Shown here piece after piece: positions 11,979-23,698 of a stretch of 64,000 nt of DNA. The position numbers and the translations under genes were made by a program. Position 1 is the first letter of the stretch; each line of letters opens with the position of its first letter. The stretch is taken from NCBI GenBank assembly GCA_964030785.1, contig OZ034968.1, forward strand, positions 49,251,230 through 49,315,229, written 5' to 3'. The DNA comes from Siderastrea siderea. Its lineage: Eukaryota > Cnidaria > Anthozoa > Scleractinia > Rhizangiidae. Below the pieces are notes generated by a model. That model searched no databases and had not been told where the DNA came from. It worked only from the letters and a program-made list of their open reading frames with translations.

Positions 11979-12823
11979 TCAGTTTTTAGAGAGTGTCCTG
12001 CTCGAGTATGCTATTGGCCTCTCGACTCCACCTTGTACTTGGGACAGGACCGCTCCGATGCCGTGATTGCTTGCATCGGTGTCCAGAACGAATAGTCCTT
12101 GTTTTCGATAGGCCAAGACAGGAGAGGACGTAAGTAGTTCCTTTAGTTGATTAAGTGCCTGTTGGCATTCGTTAGTCCACTCAAAGTCCTTGTTTGGCTC
12201 TGTGAGTTGGTGCAGAGGCCTAGCTGTGCTCGCAAATCCTGGGACAAAGCGCCTGTAATATGATGCTAAACCCAGGAAACTTTTTACTTCACCTGAACTT
12301 TCTGGGACCGGCCAGTTTGAAACCCGTTCGACCTTTGCTGGATCGGTTGCTACACCTTGTTCTGTCACAACGTGTCCTAAGTCGGAGATCTCTTCTTGAA
12401 AGAGATTGCACTTGCTAGGCTGGAGTTTAAGGCCTGCTGAAGCGAATCGTTCAAGTACCGTTTCCAACTGCTGAAGATGTTCCTGGAAAGTTTCAGCAAA
12501 GATTATGATGTAGTCCAAGTAGCACAAACAAATTTTGAACTGAAGCCCCTTCAATAGAAGCATAATCAATCTTTCAAAGGTCCCTGGTGAGTGTTCGTGA
12601 GGCCGGACAGCATACAGTTCCACTCAAATAATCCGCTACTAGTGAAGAATGCAGCTTTGTGTTTGCTGGTGGGGTCCATTCCAACTTGCCAGTACCCGTA
12701 GGCCACAATAGTGACCGGGAAGATAACCTCAAGAATTTGCTTCCACGATAACGGATGGGCGAACCATACATCGGTAACTAAGCATTTGATCCCTTGAGTC
12801 ATGACAGTCCATTGTCTCCCCAT
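11979..12823 (-). pseudogene. gypsy reverse transcriptase and start of RNase H, catalytic Asp lost
   Basis: The 11979-12623 frame shows the palm end (CYLDYIIIFAETFQEHL), the thumb (LKLQPSKCNLFQ, FLGLASYYRRFVPGF, PLHQLTEPNKDFEWT) and the RNase H start (LFVLDTDASNHGIGAVLSQV). The universal Y-x-D-D box reads YLDY, so the second catalytic aspartate is replaced by tyrosine. The fingers region upstream (12566-12823) continues in other frames. This copy could not reverse transcribe. Confidence 0.93.
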
Positions 12824-13111
12824 TTACCGTAACTTTCCTTGAACAAGGTCTGTGGATGCCCCAGCTTGAGAGAGTAGGTCCATGCCAAGTATCACATCAT
12901 CTTCAATGTCAGCCACCACAAAACTGACCAGTAATTCCTGCCTGCCTAGTGTTAGTATTGTCTCTCCAGTACCACGGGTCTTGCTGGTACTGCCATCTGC
13001 CAGAAAAATATCTGTGTTCTCATTCCTGAGGAGAAATCGTTTATGTTGCTGAGGCCCGTCGTAAACTTTACGCGACAAAATCGTCTTGACTGATCCAATC
13101 AAAAATGTCAA
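12824..13111 (-). pseudogene. gypsy aspartic protease, active-site loop damaged
   Basis: The frame reads SVKTILSRKVYDGP and later DDVILGMDLLSQAG, the block near the C-terminus of retropepsin (the ILG turn). The D-S/T-G active loop expected just before 'SVKTILS' is not present in this frame, so the enzyme is inactive or its start is frameshifted. Confidence 0.8.
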
Positions 13112-13228
13112 TCAAACAGTTAACACAATGTTGTCCAACAAATCCTTTAGCGTACAAACCATGAGACATATTCGAAGAAACCTTGACGCCATGAGGTAAC
13201 TGCCCTTTTGAATTATTTAGACGCTCCC

Positions 13229-13441
13229 TCAGGCTGCAGGGAGCGCCCCTCTCTCGTTTCCCGACATCGGACTTTGCGCAGACTCGGTACTCCTAAGGAG
13301 TGGACAATCCCTTTGGAAATGTCCCTTTGTTTTGCAATACCAGCACTCTGAGCTTCGACGAGGAGGGAACTTGGTTTGGCGGTACTTTAGGTATGGGATC
13401 TGCCCTTCAACCTTCAGGCATTTCTGCCCTTCAACCTTCAA
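13229..13441 (-). pseudogene. gypsy nucleocapsid CCHC zinc knuckle
   Basis: A perfect C-x2-C-x4-H-x4-C knuckle (CWYCKTKGHFQRDC) occupies residues 33-46 of the frame. Just upstream, at 13405-13462, an 'aaccttcaggc' unit is repeated, giving a short K-V-E-G-Q peptide repeat. The knuckle binds element RNA in Gag particles. Confidence 0.88.
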
Positions 13442-13494
13442 CCTTCAGGCCTTCAACCTGCAAGATTTTGTAAAGCTTCCTGCTGAGCGAGATG

Positions 13495-14037
13495 TTACTG
13501 TTGCTGAGCTTTTATTTGCTGTGTCAGTTCATCTAATTGAAGTGCCAGCTGACTTGTCTCCTTGTGGAAATTTTCAACCGACCTAATTTGTGGTTTCGAT
13601 GTTGTCAGCCCAGTATCAACTATGCGAAACGCTTCTAATTCACATGCAGTTAGTAAAGCTTCATCTAACGTACACGGTTTGTCTCGCCGAGGCCACGTTC
13701 GATCGTCAACATCACGTATGGCATCAACAAAGTACTGTACGGCAAACCGCTCCTGGGCCATTGGAGCTAAGTCTTGATATGCTAAACTAGCCATATTCCT
13801 TATGTCAGAAGAAAGAGTTTTCAGTGACTCACCTTCCTGTTGTCGGCGGTTATGGAGTCTGGTTTGAAAAAGTTCAGCTTGTTTTTCCACAGCAAAGCGT
13901 AATTCAAGCCTTGCTACCAACTTCGAGTAATCCCTGCAATCGGACTCGGACATGCCATGTAATATTTTTTGGGCTTCACAACGAAGCGCCGCAGACAAAA
14001 AAGCGGCTGATTCTTTTGAGGTACAGTCATTTATCAC
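13495..14037 (-). pseudogene. gypsy Gag capsid region
   Basis: A 180-codon helical frame carries Gag-type sequence (AQKILHGMSESDCRDYSKLV, LELRFAVEKQAELFQTRLHN, QRFAVQYFVDAI-like segments) characteristic of retrotransposon capsids. The N-terminal part of Gag lies in another frame at about 14108-14332, starting at an ATG that reads MDSFDPGSF, so there is a frameshift near 14040-14110. Length and helix-rich composition fit the capsid family. Confidence 0.85.
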
Positions 14038-14432
14038 AGCACATCTATCGAAACGTCGCAGGTAAACCGTAAGCAGGTACGGCCATCGTAATCATAAGGC
14101 AGCTTGATCAGTTTTGCGAACGGATGATTAATATTTGTGTTGATCGTGTGATATTGGCATCACGAGTGGTGTTCCAAAGCTCGCTCACAGAAGTTAGAAC
14201 ACTTGGATCCGTTCCTGCGTTTACCTCCTGTTCGTTACAGAACGGGTTTCCCGGCTTGAAAGGATGTGAAGGTGATCTTTTCGGGACAGGAGTTGAACAG
14301 CTTGAAAACGAGCCTGGGTCGAAGGAATCCATATTCGCCACGTGGTCCAGCACTCCGAGCCAAAATAATCAAAATACGGTTCCGGCGATATGCATAAACA
14401 AATTAATGTCCTACGGACGGTTCAGCATTACA

Positions 14433-14446
14433 CACCGCTGCCACCA
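14433..14446 (-). promoter_or_regulatory. primer-binding site, tRNA-Leu type
   Basis: The plus strand reads CACCGCTGCCACCA, the 3' end of a eukaryotic tRNA-Leu including CCA. On the minus strand its complement begins TGGTGGCAGCGG two bases inside the 5' LTR, the correct place for the minus-strand DNA primer. The tRNA identity is from recalled tRNA-Leu sequence. Confidence 0.8.
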
Positions 14447-14448
14447 GT

Positions 14449-14573
14449 TGTAGCGTTCACTTATGCCGAGAAAAACGTCAGAAAACGTGCTACCAAAACT
14501 GCAAAACTATATTTTATAATCCGTCTTTACAAAAACAACTAGTGCGCCTGCTCCACAAAGTGCATCCGCTACA
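14449..14573 (-). repeat. 5' LTR of the gypsy element
   Basis: A 125 bp partner of 9521-9647. It contains 'attttataatccgtctttac' where the other LTR has 'attttataatccgtcgttac', among about eight differences. Confidence 0.93.
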
Positions 14574-14611
14574 ATATTTCACTCCCTAATTAAAATAAAA
14601 ACAGGGAAAGA

Positions 14612-14918
14612 AACAATATTTAAAGCCCAAGTTTGTAACGGTAGTGAACTAGACTAGAGTAAAACAGCATAAAATACTTCGGGTTATCTCTAGGTTACAG
14701 CGAATTTAAAATTTGCAGTGTCATTTTTTGCTTGCGCAAACATGAAATTTATAGTTCAAAGCATGTTTAGAACAATATTAAAATCCCAAGTTTGTAACGA
14801 AAAGACTAGAGTAAAACAGCATAAAATACTTCGGGTTATCTCTAGGTAGCAGCTAATTTAAAATTTGCAGTGTCATTTTTGCGTGCGTAAACATGAAATT
14901 TATAGTTCAAAGCGTGTT
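14612..14918. repeat. tandem duplication, two ~159 bp units
   Basis: The block from 'aacaatatttaaagcccaag' (14612) to 'aaagcatgtttag' is repeated from 14771 to about 14918 with few changes, mainly a short deletion after 'tttgtaacg'. Two copies only. Confidence 0.9.
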
Positions 14919-16646
14919 GAACAAATTTGCATAGTTGACAGCCGCTTGTAATTTGAAACTTCGGAATGTAACACAACGCTCAAAACATCCCGAACCGAAT
15001 GCAAGATTAACAATAAAGCATTCTAATAAAGACCTATTGAATTTTCAAAGCTTAATGAATTTTATTTAGGTTTAGGGTGTTGTTTTTTTGTAGAAGAAAA
15101 CAGGCGTATCAACTTGAAAAGGTAGGCGGAAATTAAATGTTGAAATTTGTTATCAAAAAATTTATATTAGCAGCGAAGTTATTCATGTTCGCAAAGACCG
15201 GAGTTGTAACTTTTTTTTCATTTATTGTGACTATCGGATCAGCAGCAGCCTTTGTTGTCTTTGTTTACTTTTATAACACACTTGATAATTACCCGGTATG
15301 CTGTCTACACATGTTGTCTTTGCTTTATACTCTCGTTTTATTTATGAAACTAAAGCCAGTTACTGGAAATTTTTTCTGAATTCATGTTTGCACAACAAAA
15401 GTGAAAACCCAGATTCACCTGTGCATTCGCACGTGCTCAGTGTTACGGTTTTTTATACCGTGACAGACTTCTGTTACCAGTTGCTTTAAATTTAAAATTG
15501 ATTTGGAGTCTGTGGCACTGGTATTTCCACAATAATATTTTAAAATTGCCATGTAACCAGCACCTTCCTTACCAGTAGCAACCGTTGTTTATTTGTTCAA
15601 ACATTAACAGATTATCCGCGGGTAATCGCTGGAAATTACGGCAATCAATGCAAAGAGCTGACATAATCGGAACTGCACAGTGAACCGAAAGCTGATCGAC
15701 TTCAGCGAACAAGATCGGCCTCGAAGTTTACATCGCTTGAGGTCGCAGCATTTAGGGCCGGCCCCAACGTCAAACGAAGCAAAGCTAGTGGCTTATGGTT
15801 TCTTCCGTCCACAACCATAGTTTTTGCGCCGGTTCCAGAAAAAAAAAAAAGATGTCGATCGAGGCGCGAGGTCGCGTGCAAAGAGATAAGTACAGAAATT
15901 ACTGCCGTAACGCAGCCGGGATAGCCCAGGCCTGCTTAGAGAGCGGTTCGGGTTAGAAGTATTGTCTATTTTTCCCACGCCTTTCACGACTTGAATAAAT
16001 CAAAAACTTAAGAAACAGACGTGTTGGAATATGTTGTCTTTGAAGAAAAGGGAAATGCAGAGCTTTATTTACTTTGCGTGCAATTTCAATCTCACGCCAT
16101 AATTAATTCCACGTCGTCACGCTGCTCCTTAACCGGTTTCTATTATAACTGATTATGCAGATTCCTTGGTCTGGCGAAGACGTGTTACATTAACCGCAAG
16201 TGGGAAGGGGAAGGCGTGGTTGAGGGAGTTAGGGTACGGCTGGGACTACACTGCACATAAATTTCACCATATTAAGGAACAAAACGTCATTGACTCTGCA
16301 TGCATTGTGTGCCTATGTTTAACCGACGAAGTCGGATTATGTAGGTAAGGAAAGCAGAAAAGTGGAAGGGCTTGTAGGGCAGGTCAGTTCTCAGAGTAGG
16401 CCTAGTACGAGTGTCGGTGTCGGTAAAATTACATTGTGTTTGACCGTGGTCAAACGAGAAAAATAAGAAAAGTACTTCAAAGATAAGGGAATTATTTCCA
16501 CTGTTCAAAGTTTGATACTTTACCAGTATTCTGTTGATTTACTAAAATGATTCGAACTTTACTAAAAAAAGTACTAAGTGGTTGAAAACGGGAAACGGAC
16601 TTGTCGGCGCCATTTGATAAAGTAATTTTGTTCAGGTGCGGAACAT
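14919..16646. other. intergenic, no gene recognised
   Basis: A plus-strand 80-codon frame at 15137-15379 is strongly hydrophobic over residues 20-50 and would resemble a membrane segment if translated, but it has no context or homology I can name. The rest is featureless AT-rich DNA. Confidence 0.35.
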
Positions 16647-19129
16647 TTAAGGTGATTCCATCGAAAAAGAAGTTGTAATGAGAATTTGTTGAAACTTTGC
16701 ACAGTTACTAATTACATTTAGTAGATTAAAAAATAAAATAAAAAGTGGGGGTCACCGTGTCTGATTTCACGCTACGGGGCTGTAGTATATAGGTACTTTG
16801 CTATCTTTAGACAGCAATATTAAAAAAACCTATCCTTGTACTAGTGACAACCATTACTTCAACAAAATTATAAGTAGCAATGAAATATAAGCATTATTCT
16901 TATGATAGAAGTACAATGTTACAGTAAAACGTCTCAAAATTGCCGTAACAATGAAACTAATTTGAAATAATAGGCAAATCGAACGTCAGCACGGTTCCAG
17001 TGCAACGCCTAAAATCTGACTGTAACAGTGAATCAACTGGAATATTTCAAAACTGAATAATGAAAAGTTCTTCAAATTTGAATATATCATGTAAAGTCGT
17101 ATTTTCCTTAAATAAATGGAATAAAAAAGTGGGGTCACCGAGTTCGTTTGGGAGAAAACGACCATTTATTTCTCTGAACAGCTCAGCTTCCATAGAAAAC
17201 CTATCAAGTTCCGAACGTGCGCGCTCTCGTGCGCGCGCTAATCACGCAATAAATGATGCGCAGACAGGATGCGCAATGCAATAGACCATTTTCATTATGA
17301 CGTCACACACGTTCTACAGGTTCTGGTAGTTGTAGTAAAGATTGCGCCCAGGGTCGCTCAATCGCGGGCAAATTCAAAATAATCCACAAAAACACATGCA
17401 ATGCAATGGCGGCCGAGTTTGTCGATCATACTCATCTATAATGTGCATAACTGAGAGGACCTCGAGTGACATAAGCGACAAAACTGCTTTTACCCCACCA
17501 GGACACATCAAGAGACAACAATGTAAGAGTAAGGAAGCTTTTTTTTTTTGCAGGGTTTTTTTAATCGTTTCGCACTCGGTGCGTTTATACAAAACTTTTT
17601 TTAGCGGTGGGCTTCTTGTACACTCGATTTTCAGGCCAGTAATTTTACATGCATCCTTAGCAATAGGATGAAGTCGTTTGAAGGCATTTCTTTTAAAAGC
17701 TTGTTGCTACAAGGAAAAGACATGAAGAATACTCGACGGCGGTTATAGAAGAAATTGGAGAGGTTTAATAGAGCAAAGAAATCCTTGTTCGAGAACAGAC
17801 TGTAAATATTGCCAGTGACGTTTTTATTTCCAAGGACAACGATCGATTTTAAGTATTTCTCCGACTTCAACCGTTGGAAAATTACATATTTGACTGTGGA
17901 TTGACTTCGTAAGAATTTTTTAACTCAGAGCGAATCCACATTTACAATAGCTTTCTTGAAATGTTTAAAAAACTTGCAGAAATTTGGTACAAAACAGTGT
18001 CAAGTTAAGCGGAATTGTACTCGAGGCATTTTGCTTTCCCAGGACAGCAAGTGCTATTCTTAATATTTTTTTCATACCTGAAGGCTTGTTTTCCCTTTTC
18101 CTCTGTTTGTCTTTTCATGGAATTTCGTATTAAAATCAAAATAAACGATCTGATATTGCAATTGCATTTATTACAGTTAATCTTGGCGAGAAAATGTCAG
18201 TTGTGCGTATAAACTTTCAAGGTTTTGTCTTTGTAGGCTTTGTTTATTAAGCTTATGTCGTATTTCGCAAATTGATAATATATTTCAAAAAAATTGTAAT
18301 AGAAACTATTCTAGACTGAGTTAGCGTTGTTTCTCAAGCCAAATTTGATTTTCTTTGGTACTGCACATTGGGTTGTTTGAACGCAAAAAATCGTTCGGCC
18401 GTCTTAGTGCGAAAAACATTGCTAGCTTTTTCAGTTGACGGAATATTTTAATCATCTTTACATGATTTGCGTTAACTTGTAGTAGTGAATTGTATTTCTC
18501 TTCCATTTCAATGACTTAAGTTAGAACTGCCGATGCACTCAAAGCGAAATATTGTTAAAATGTATTTGCTTTGTTTTGTTTTTATTTAATCTCAGAGCGA
18601 GTCGCTCAAAGCATTTCACTGGGTTGTTTTGTTTTGCACTATGTCAAACTATGCTGGATATAAAACTTTTATTGCTTCGATCTCCATTTGGTTCTGTTAT
18701 TTAAAAACTGTTCTAATTGTTCTATATCTCCTATCTCAGATACTCCCCCCTCCCCTTCGATTCTTTTTCTCATGAGGGAAATTATATTGGCACATTGACA
18801 CATTTTCCTGCTACACACTCGGTATCCAGAATTTGGGAAAAAAGTTTTCCATTGAAATGTTCGTTAACAACACTTTGCAATTCCTCGTTTATCGAAAAAA
18901 AAAACATAAAAAACTCCATGCTGAATTTCTTTTAATTTTTATAGCAATCGAGCACATAACTTTGTAAAACACCTGGTGGGCTTGCCTTGGCCGACATGGC
19001 GCTTCTGCTGATTTTTTGACACTTTCCCGCGGTCGCGCGACACTGGGTGCGATCTTTACTACAACTACCAGAAACCTTAGTGCGTGTGACGTCATAATGA
19101 AAATGGTCTATTGAATGGAATCACCTTAA
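16647..19129. mobile_element. TTAA-flanked DNA transposon (family A), non-autonomous
   Basis: TTAA at 16647-16650 and 19126-19129 bracket inverted ends GGTGATTCCAT (left, plus strand) and its complement on the right. Inside the right end, the segment 'caatagaccattttcattat' plus 'gacgtcac' recurs as an inverted copy at 17278-17306, so about 620 bp (16662-17277) look inserted into the left arm. That inserted part carries two 'gtgggg(g)tcaccg' motifs (16745 and 17128). No transposase frame is visible. TTAA duplication is typical of piggyBac and Kolobok families, and I cannot choose between them for this copy. Confidence 0.7.
17700..18030. repeat. interior segment shared with 30.4-30.7 kb
   Basis: 'atgaagaatactcgacgg' and 'ttatagaagaaattg.agag' followed later by 'acttgcagaaattt' and 'ctcgaggc' match 30415-30720 in the same order. 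The second locus is therefore probably a decayed relative of family A. Confidence 0.5.
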
Positions 19130-19240
19130 GGACGTTCGCGCTTATTGTGTCTGCGCATCCTAACTGCGCACGCAATTCACTTCGCGATCCCGCGCCACGT
19201 CATGCATTGAGCGCGCGCGCTTGTGAAGAAATGTGGAGAT
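19130..19240. mobile_element. end of TTAA element family B, abutting family A
   Basis: Directly after the shared TTAA the sequence reads GGACGTTCGCGC, then 'tctgcgcatcctaactgcgc' and 'cacgtcatgc..gagcgcgcgc'. The same order of motifs recurs at about 29003-29120 and, inverted, at 44430-44521. The opposite end of this copy is not recognised. Confidence 0.6.
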
Positions 19241-22200
19241 ATATAGCACTAGTGGGCACCATATATAGCGCTAGTGGGCACCGTTTCGACCCTAGAGCTC
19301 TTCTAGTTTTTGTATGCACGGCCAAAAAACGAGCGAAGAGACTAGAGTCGAGAATAGCGGAGGTCAAAGACTGGGAACTGAGGGAGGATTCAGGAGAAGT
19401 GAAATGAACTGGTTCAGCTGGATCCTCTTGGATAGTATAAGCGGCACAGAAGGACATACTGGTTAGTCTTCTTAATTCGTCTGTTTTACGTTTGATTTTT
19501 GATCCAATTTGTTCGGTTTTAGAGTTCGAGACAACTTGCTGACTTCCCGGAAGAGTGAACCAGATTTAACAATTACGTCATAAGACATGCTTTAACTTGT
19601 TTGAGGTGGATCGACGACATCGCTTTCTATTAATTTCTCCAGATTCTGACGATGCCTTTGTCTTTATCGAGAGTGGGGGATGTTTTGATAGTTCTACATT
19701 CCCAACAGTATACAATACATCGTTCACAACTCTCGGTAAAAGCATGTTCAGTGCTGGACAAATTTATACCGACATTTAACTTTTTACTTTAATTCAACAA
19801 AATTCAATATTCAAAGCGATGAGACAGACAAGCTGAGTCATCAGATTTTAAACATTACTTCATTCGGTAACGCAATATTGTCACAATTTTCGTCTCGCCG
19901 GTTAGTACGTTGAGCCAAGTAAAAATATCGCAAAGCCCTCCGCGTCAATTCCCACTCAAACTAGTTAAATTTTACCCCTATTTTGGTTGGTCCGAAAGCA
20001 ACCGCAGGCCCGATTCTTTTGTTCTAAACTCGCCTTGTGATTGGCAGAAAAACGTTGGGTTGCTCAGTTGAATTCGTTGCACTGTAATTAAAAATGTTAT
20101 CGCCGATTTTATTGAAATGCGTCTGTTTTGAGAGTTGTGACAGCTTTTTTGTTCATAGTTTTGAGGAAAACTGACCAAAAGAGCGGAAAATGATGAGTGA
20201 AGAATGAGGTTATGAGCGTAGTCTGCGAAGCTATGTTTGGTGAAGACAGGGTGAATAATTCGATTGACATCCTCTCCAGGGTATTGATCGCCTTTTCAGT
20301 TGGTCAAATTTCAGCTTGGTTGCTGTAATTCTTTAAGACTAGAAGAAGACTTTGTTCACGACTGCCACACTAGCACGGTAGCCAGACGAAACGGTTATGC
20401 AAACCTCAGGACTATTTGTTCTTTTCATGGGACGTACAGGTACGCACTTTTGCTGCAACTTGCTGTTACGGACGCTTGAATGTTATCCAACGTGCAGTCA
20501 CGCACGTCTCGCTTGCTTTGTTTTCGAGACGAACGAACACTTCGTCGGTTCTGCACACATTGCGGGCCTATGTTTACGCTATAGGGGTATGTGCCTCTGT
20601 CTATGGCACACGGCAAGGTTCTCAGAGTCCAGGCGACACATCGCCACCCAAAACCGCATTGGCGAAGAAAACTGAAGCTTTCGTTTGTGACAATTTTGGT
20701 TGCAAGGAAGCGAATAAGAAAGCAGTTTAAGGCGATTTAGCATTAGCAGAAATCAGATCCGCTCGCGCACAAAACAGTTCAGCTCACGACTACAGTATAT
20801 CAGCTTGATGCTGCACACTAAAGAAAACCACAGGAAACGAACAACGTACGCAAGTTGATAATTTTAAGTTTATTTATTATTCCTTTTTTCTCGTGAATGC
20901 AATGAATGAATTATTGTAGTGGGCTTTTTTTTGGCTCGCTCGCGCGATCATGTCGGTTTATACTTCATATAAGCCACGACGTGTGATTGGACGAATGAAG
21001 TCACGTGAACCGTGTCCAACACCGCCTGCTCGATCTTGTAAACTTTATAGTTCATATAAAGTTATTCAAGTGTCGTCACAAGCATGGGATTGTACAAACG
21101 AAGAAAATGGCGGCGCGCGCGGATCGGTCCTAGATTCTGAAGATGTATTTTTCTACTATTAAAATTAAGATGCTTCTATTTTGAAGCTGTAAATGGGAAG
21201 AAATCACCATGAGAATAATCGAACGCCGGAAAAGAGGACATGAAGGTCTGTTTAAGTGAGAAAAGCCATTTTGCGTTGAAATTCTTTCGAGTTGCAAAAG
21301 ACAACCTAAAGTTTGCTCCAAAATTTAAACCGAACCGCGGACTTCAAATAGATTTTAAAAGACTTGGGAAAACGCGACAGGACGGTAAATGTTGTATTTA
21401 AATGTCGATTTGATTTTTGAAAAATTTTTTAACTGATCGTTTTATCCAGATTTCTATAATTTTTGCAATTTTGTTCGCAAAAGCCGCTCCAGTTTTGATT
21501 AACCGGTCGCCATGAAGTCATGTGAATGTTTTTTGCTTCTAAAAGTAAATGTAATGTTTATTGGAACAAAACTTTTGGCTGGAAAAGCTTTTTGTCAAAT
21601 ATTTTGTTTGTTTTAAGTGATAGTTAGGTTTAGGAAGCAATGTTCTGTAAACACGGACTAATTTGCATAAGCGGGTTGAAATTTGATACGAGTGGCTCAC
21701 ATCAACATGTTTCAGCAATTTTCGTTTTCAAGGTTGTTTTTTTTTGCCTAATAATTGACACGTAACCACAGTTTTTTTATCAGAATATATTAATTTAACT
21801 ATTCTAGTGTTAAAAGGAGTTAATTTGGGGAGCCAACAATGTTTAGTTATCTACTGCGCATTTGGGTTGTTTTTGTGCTCTTGACAAAATGTTAATTTAT
21901 GCGAAACACGCAAAAACACGCAGGAGATGCACTCTTTTCACTCTTGACGGCACACACGCAAAACTTATTGCTACAATTCTGTTTCTGTTTCGATTTCTTC
22001 GTCTATTCCTCGATTCATAGAAATAAAAATCCGCCCCGCTCTAATAATTGCTTAAGATGTCACGCTACACGCAGCAGTATAACATCTTACTTCTTTGAAA
22101 AAACGTTTGTGGCCTCAAAATTAGTACTCCTTCATTCACGAGTTGGCTCATAGCCCGTTTGATCTAACTACTGGACTCCCTGTGACGAGACGTTTTGTTC

Positions 22201-22710
22201 TTTGACTGCACAAGAATACGGACTGTATTGCAGTCTATAAGTATCCAGCAGGATTGACTAGATTCTTCACTTCTTATAGCGGAGCCCGCGGGCAAAGCCC
22301 GCCAGCGCAGCTCCATTGCTAAGGCAAATTTGGTAACTTTTGGGCAACCGGCGTGTTTCTTGGCGGGAAATCGCATGACCATCGTAGCTTTTGAAAAAGA
22401 GGTTTCTTTGAAAACCTTTAGTTTATTTACAAAACGATTGTTTGACAGCACTGAAGTTTTAAACTTGAGAAAAAACATCTAATATCTATAAATGGAAAGA
22501 AAAAATTCAAAGTTACAAAAGCTGCCTTCAAATTTGAATTTCACTTCACACGTTTTCCTCGTGACGCGACGAATAACTAAAATGAAAATTTCTGTAGGAA
22601 AATGAAATTCCATAAATGGCATTGAATTTTTATTAATTAAAATGTAAATTTATTTTTTGCTAATGAAGGACAAAAGGTGTAAATAGTCTCTATTTCTTTC
22701 AATGGTTTAG
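19241..22710. other. intergenic, no gene recognised
   Basis: Several short frames (for example 20397-20730 on the plus strand) overlap each other in different phases and show no domain. A GC-rich hairpin (gcccgcgggcaaagcccgc) lies at about 22286-22305. Nothing else can be supported. Confidence 0.4.
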
Positions 22711-22833
22711 ATGTAGTGAGAGACTTGATGCAAGAGCAGTTTATCGATGAGCTAGTTTTCAAGTGCCTAACGCTGGAATGTGATCTGGGAAGTGCAGTGG
22801 ACCGTCTTACAACACAACCAGGACAGTTTGCTG
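22711..22833 (+). CDS. candidate internal exon, product unknown
   Basis: A polypyrimidine stretch and AG (tatttctttcaatggtttag) precede 22711, and a GT (gtttgt, a weak donor) follows 22833. The 123 bp between, read from the third base, encode forty residues without a stop, including VRDLMQEQFIDELVFKCLTL and ECDLGSAVDRLTTQPGQFA, an acidic helical segment with native-looking composition. Phase is 1-1. No neighbouring exon is recognised within the window, so it may be a lone exon of a host gene or a captured fragment. I do not recognise the family. Confidence 0.3.
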
Positions 22834-23282
22834 GTTTGTATCACGTTTAAACATCTTTAAGTTGTGTATCATTTGTCACCAGACAAAGGACACTGCAGCC
22901 CAGGGAAACAGGACTGCCCAAAGTGCTAATTGAATTTGATGTGATCCGACAGTCGTGGCCTCAAATCTCACGCGGGTCAAAGATTTTTAATTCCGTCATT
23001 TCCTTTTCAGGGCCAGGGGCCTGCGGCAAACTCATTAGGGGAATGCGTACTTTACAAAGCCTTTACATACGCTATTCACATCTGTTTAATTTCCACTTCA
23101 CTAAAAACATGGAACATTTGGCTTTAAGGTGGCTCCATTCATTTATATCGATGGCGTGGCCCCGCGCTAGTGTTGTGTTATGAAAGCTAACTTTCTCATT
23201 CTTCTTTCCAAACTATCAAAATTACTCAAAACTATCAAAATGTAATAAACAAGAACAAAAATATGTTCTACAATCATTACTC
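22834..23282. other. intergenic; contains a lone TTAA-GGTGGCTCC end
   Basis: At about 23126 'ttaaggtggctccattc' matches the ends of the element at 44526-45090, but no partner end is found nearby. Otherwise empty. Confidence 0.4.
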
Positions 23283-23524
23283 TTAAAGTGCCACTGAGAC
23301 GAAAATTCGTAGGTTTATTTCGGCCAAATTCTGTCGCAGAATATCGCGTTGTGTCTATATTTACCCAGAAAACTGAACAAGAAACCGTCCATCCTAATAC
23401 TTTTTAGCTCCAAAGTTGCGTAAAATGTGTCCGCCATCACTGAAAACGTGTTCCTGGGTGATTGCGCAATTTAATAGCTTGTGATGTCAGAGGCTCACCT
23501 CAGTCGCGTTTCCTTGTGTTTTGA

Positions 23525-23698
23525 CTCAAGTGGCCTACCGTCGACTGCGAGACCTCCGAAGAGTATTTCTACGATTCGGAACAGTCTTTAGCTTCCGAAG
23601 CATCAGAGGATTCATTTCATTCGGCAAATGAAGAATTTTTCTTACCGTACGATGTAAGAAGTGATGTCAGGAGATTTCAGCTTATAACAAGCTTGTAA
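23525..23698 (+). CDS. acidic exon within the Kolobok-like element
   Basis: An open frame without an internal Met reads DCETSEEYFYDSEQSLASEA, then SEDSFHSANEEFFLPYD. A good splice donor (GAT, then GTAAGAAGT) occurs at 23653, so the coding part probably ends at 23652 and is spliced onward. A stop in the same frame lies upstream at 23522-23524. The residues are almost all acidic or Ser, typical of linker regions in element-encoded proteins. Function unknown. Confidence 0.4.
   Translation, partial: LKWPTVDCETSEEYFYDSEQSLASEASEDSFHSANEEFFLPYDVRSDVRRFQLITSL

Larger units (their letters stand above)
9517..14577 (-). mobile_element. Ty3/gypsy LTR retrotransposon, complete structure, coding regions broken
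   Basis: The outer edges are identical 4 bp duplications ATAT (9517-9520 and 14574-14577), directly outside two LTRs that start TG and end CA. On the minus strand the order is 5' LTR, primer-binding site, gag with CCHC knuckle, protease, RT, RNase H, H2C2-type zinc finger, integrase, C-terminal tail, polypurine tract and 3' LTR. That order (integrase last) is diagnostic of Ty3/gypsy. The element is about 5.05 kb. By eye its LTRs differ at roughly eight positions plus a small indel in about 125 bp, so the insertion is not recent. Several frameshifts, a nonsense codon and a lost RT aspartate show it cannot mobilise itself. Confidence 0.95.
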
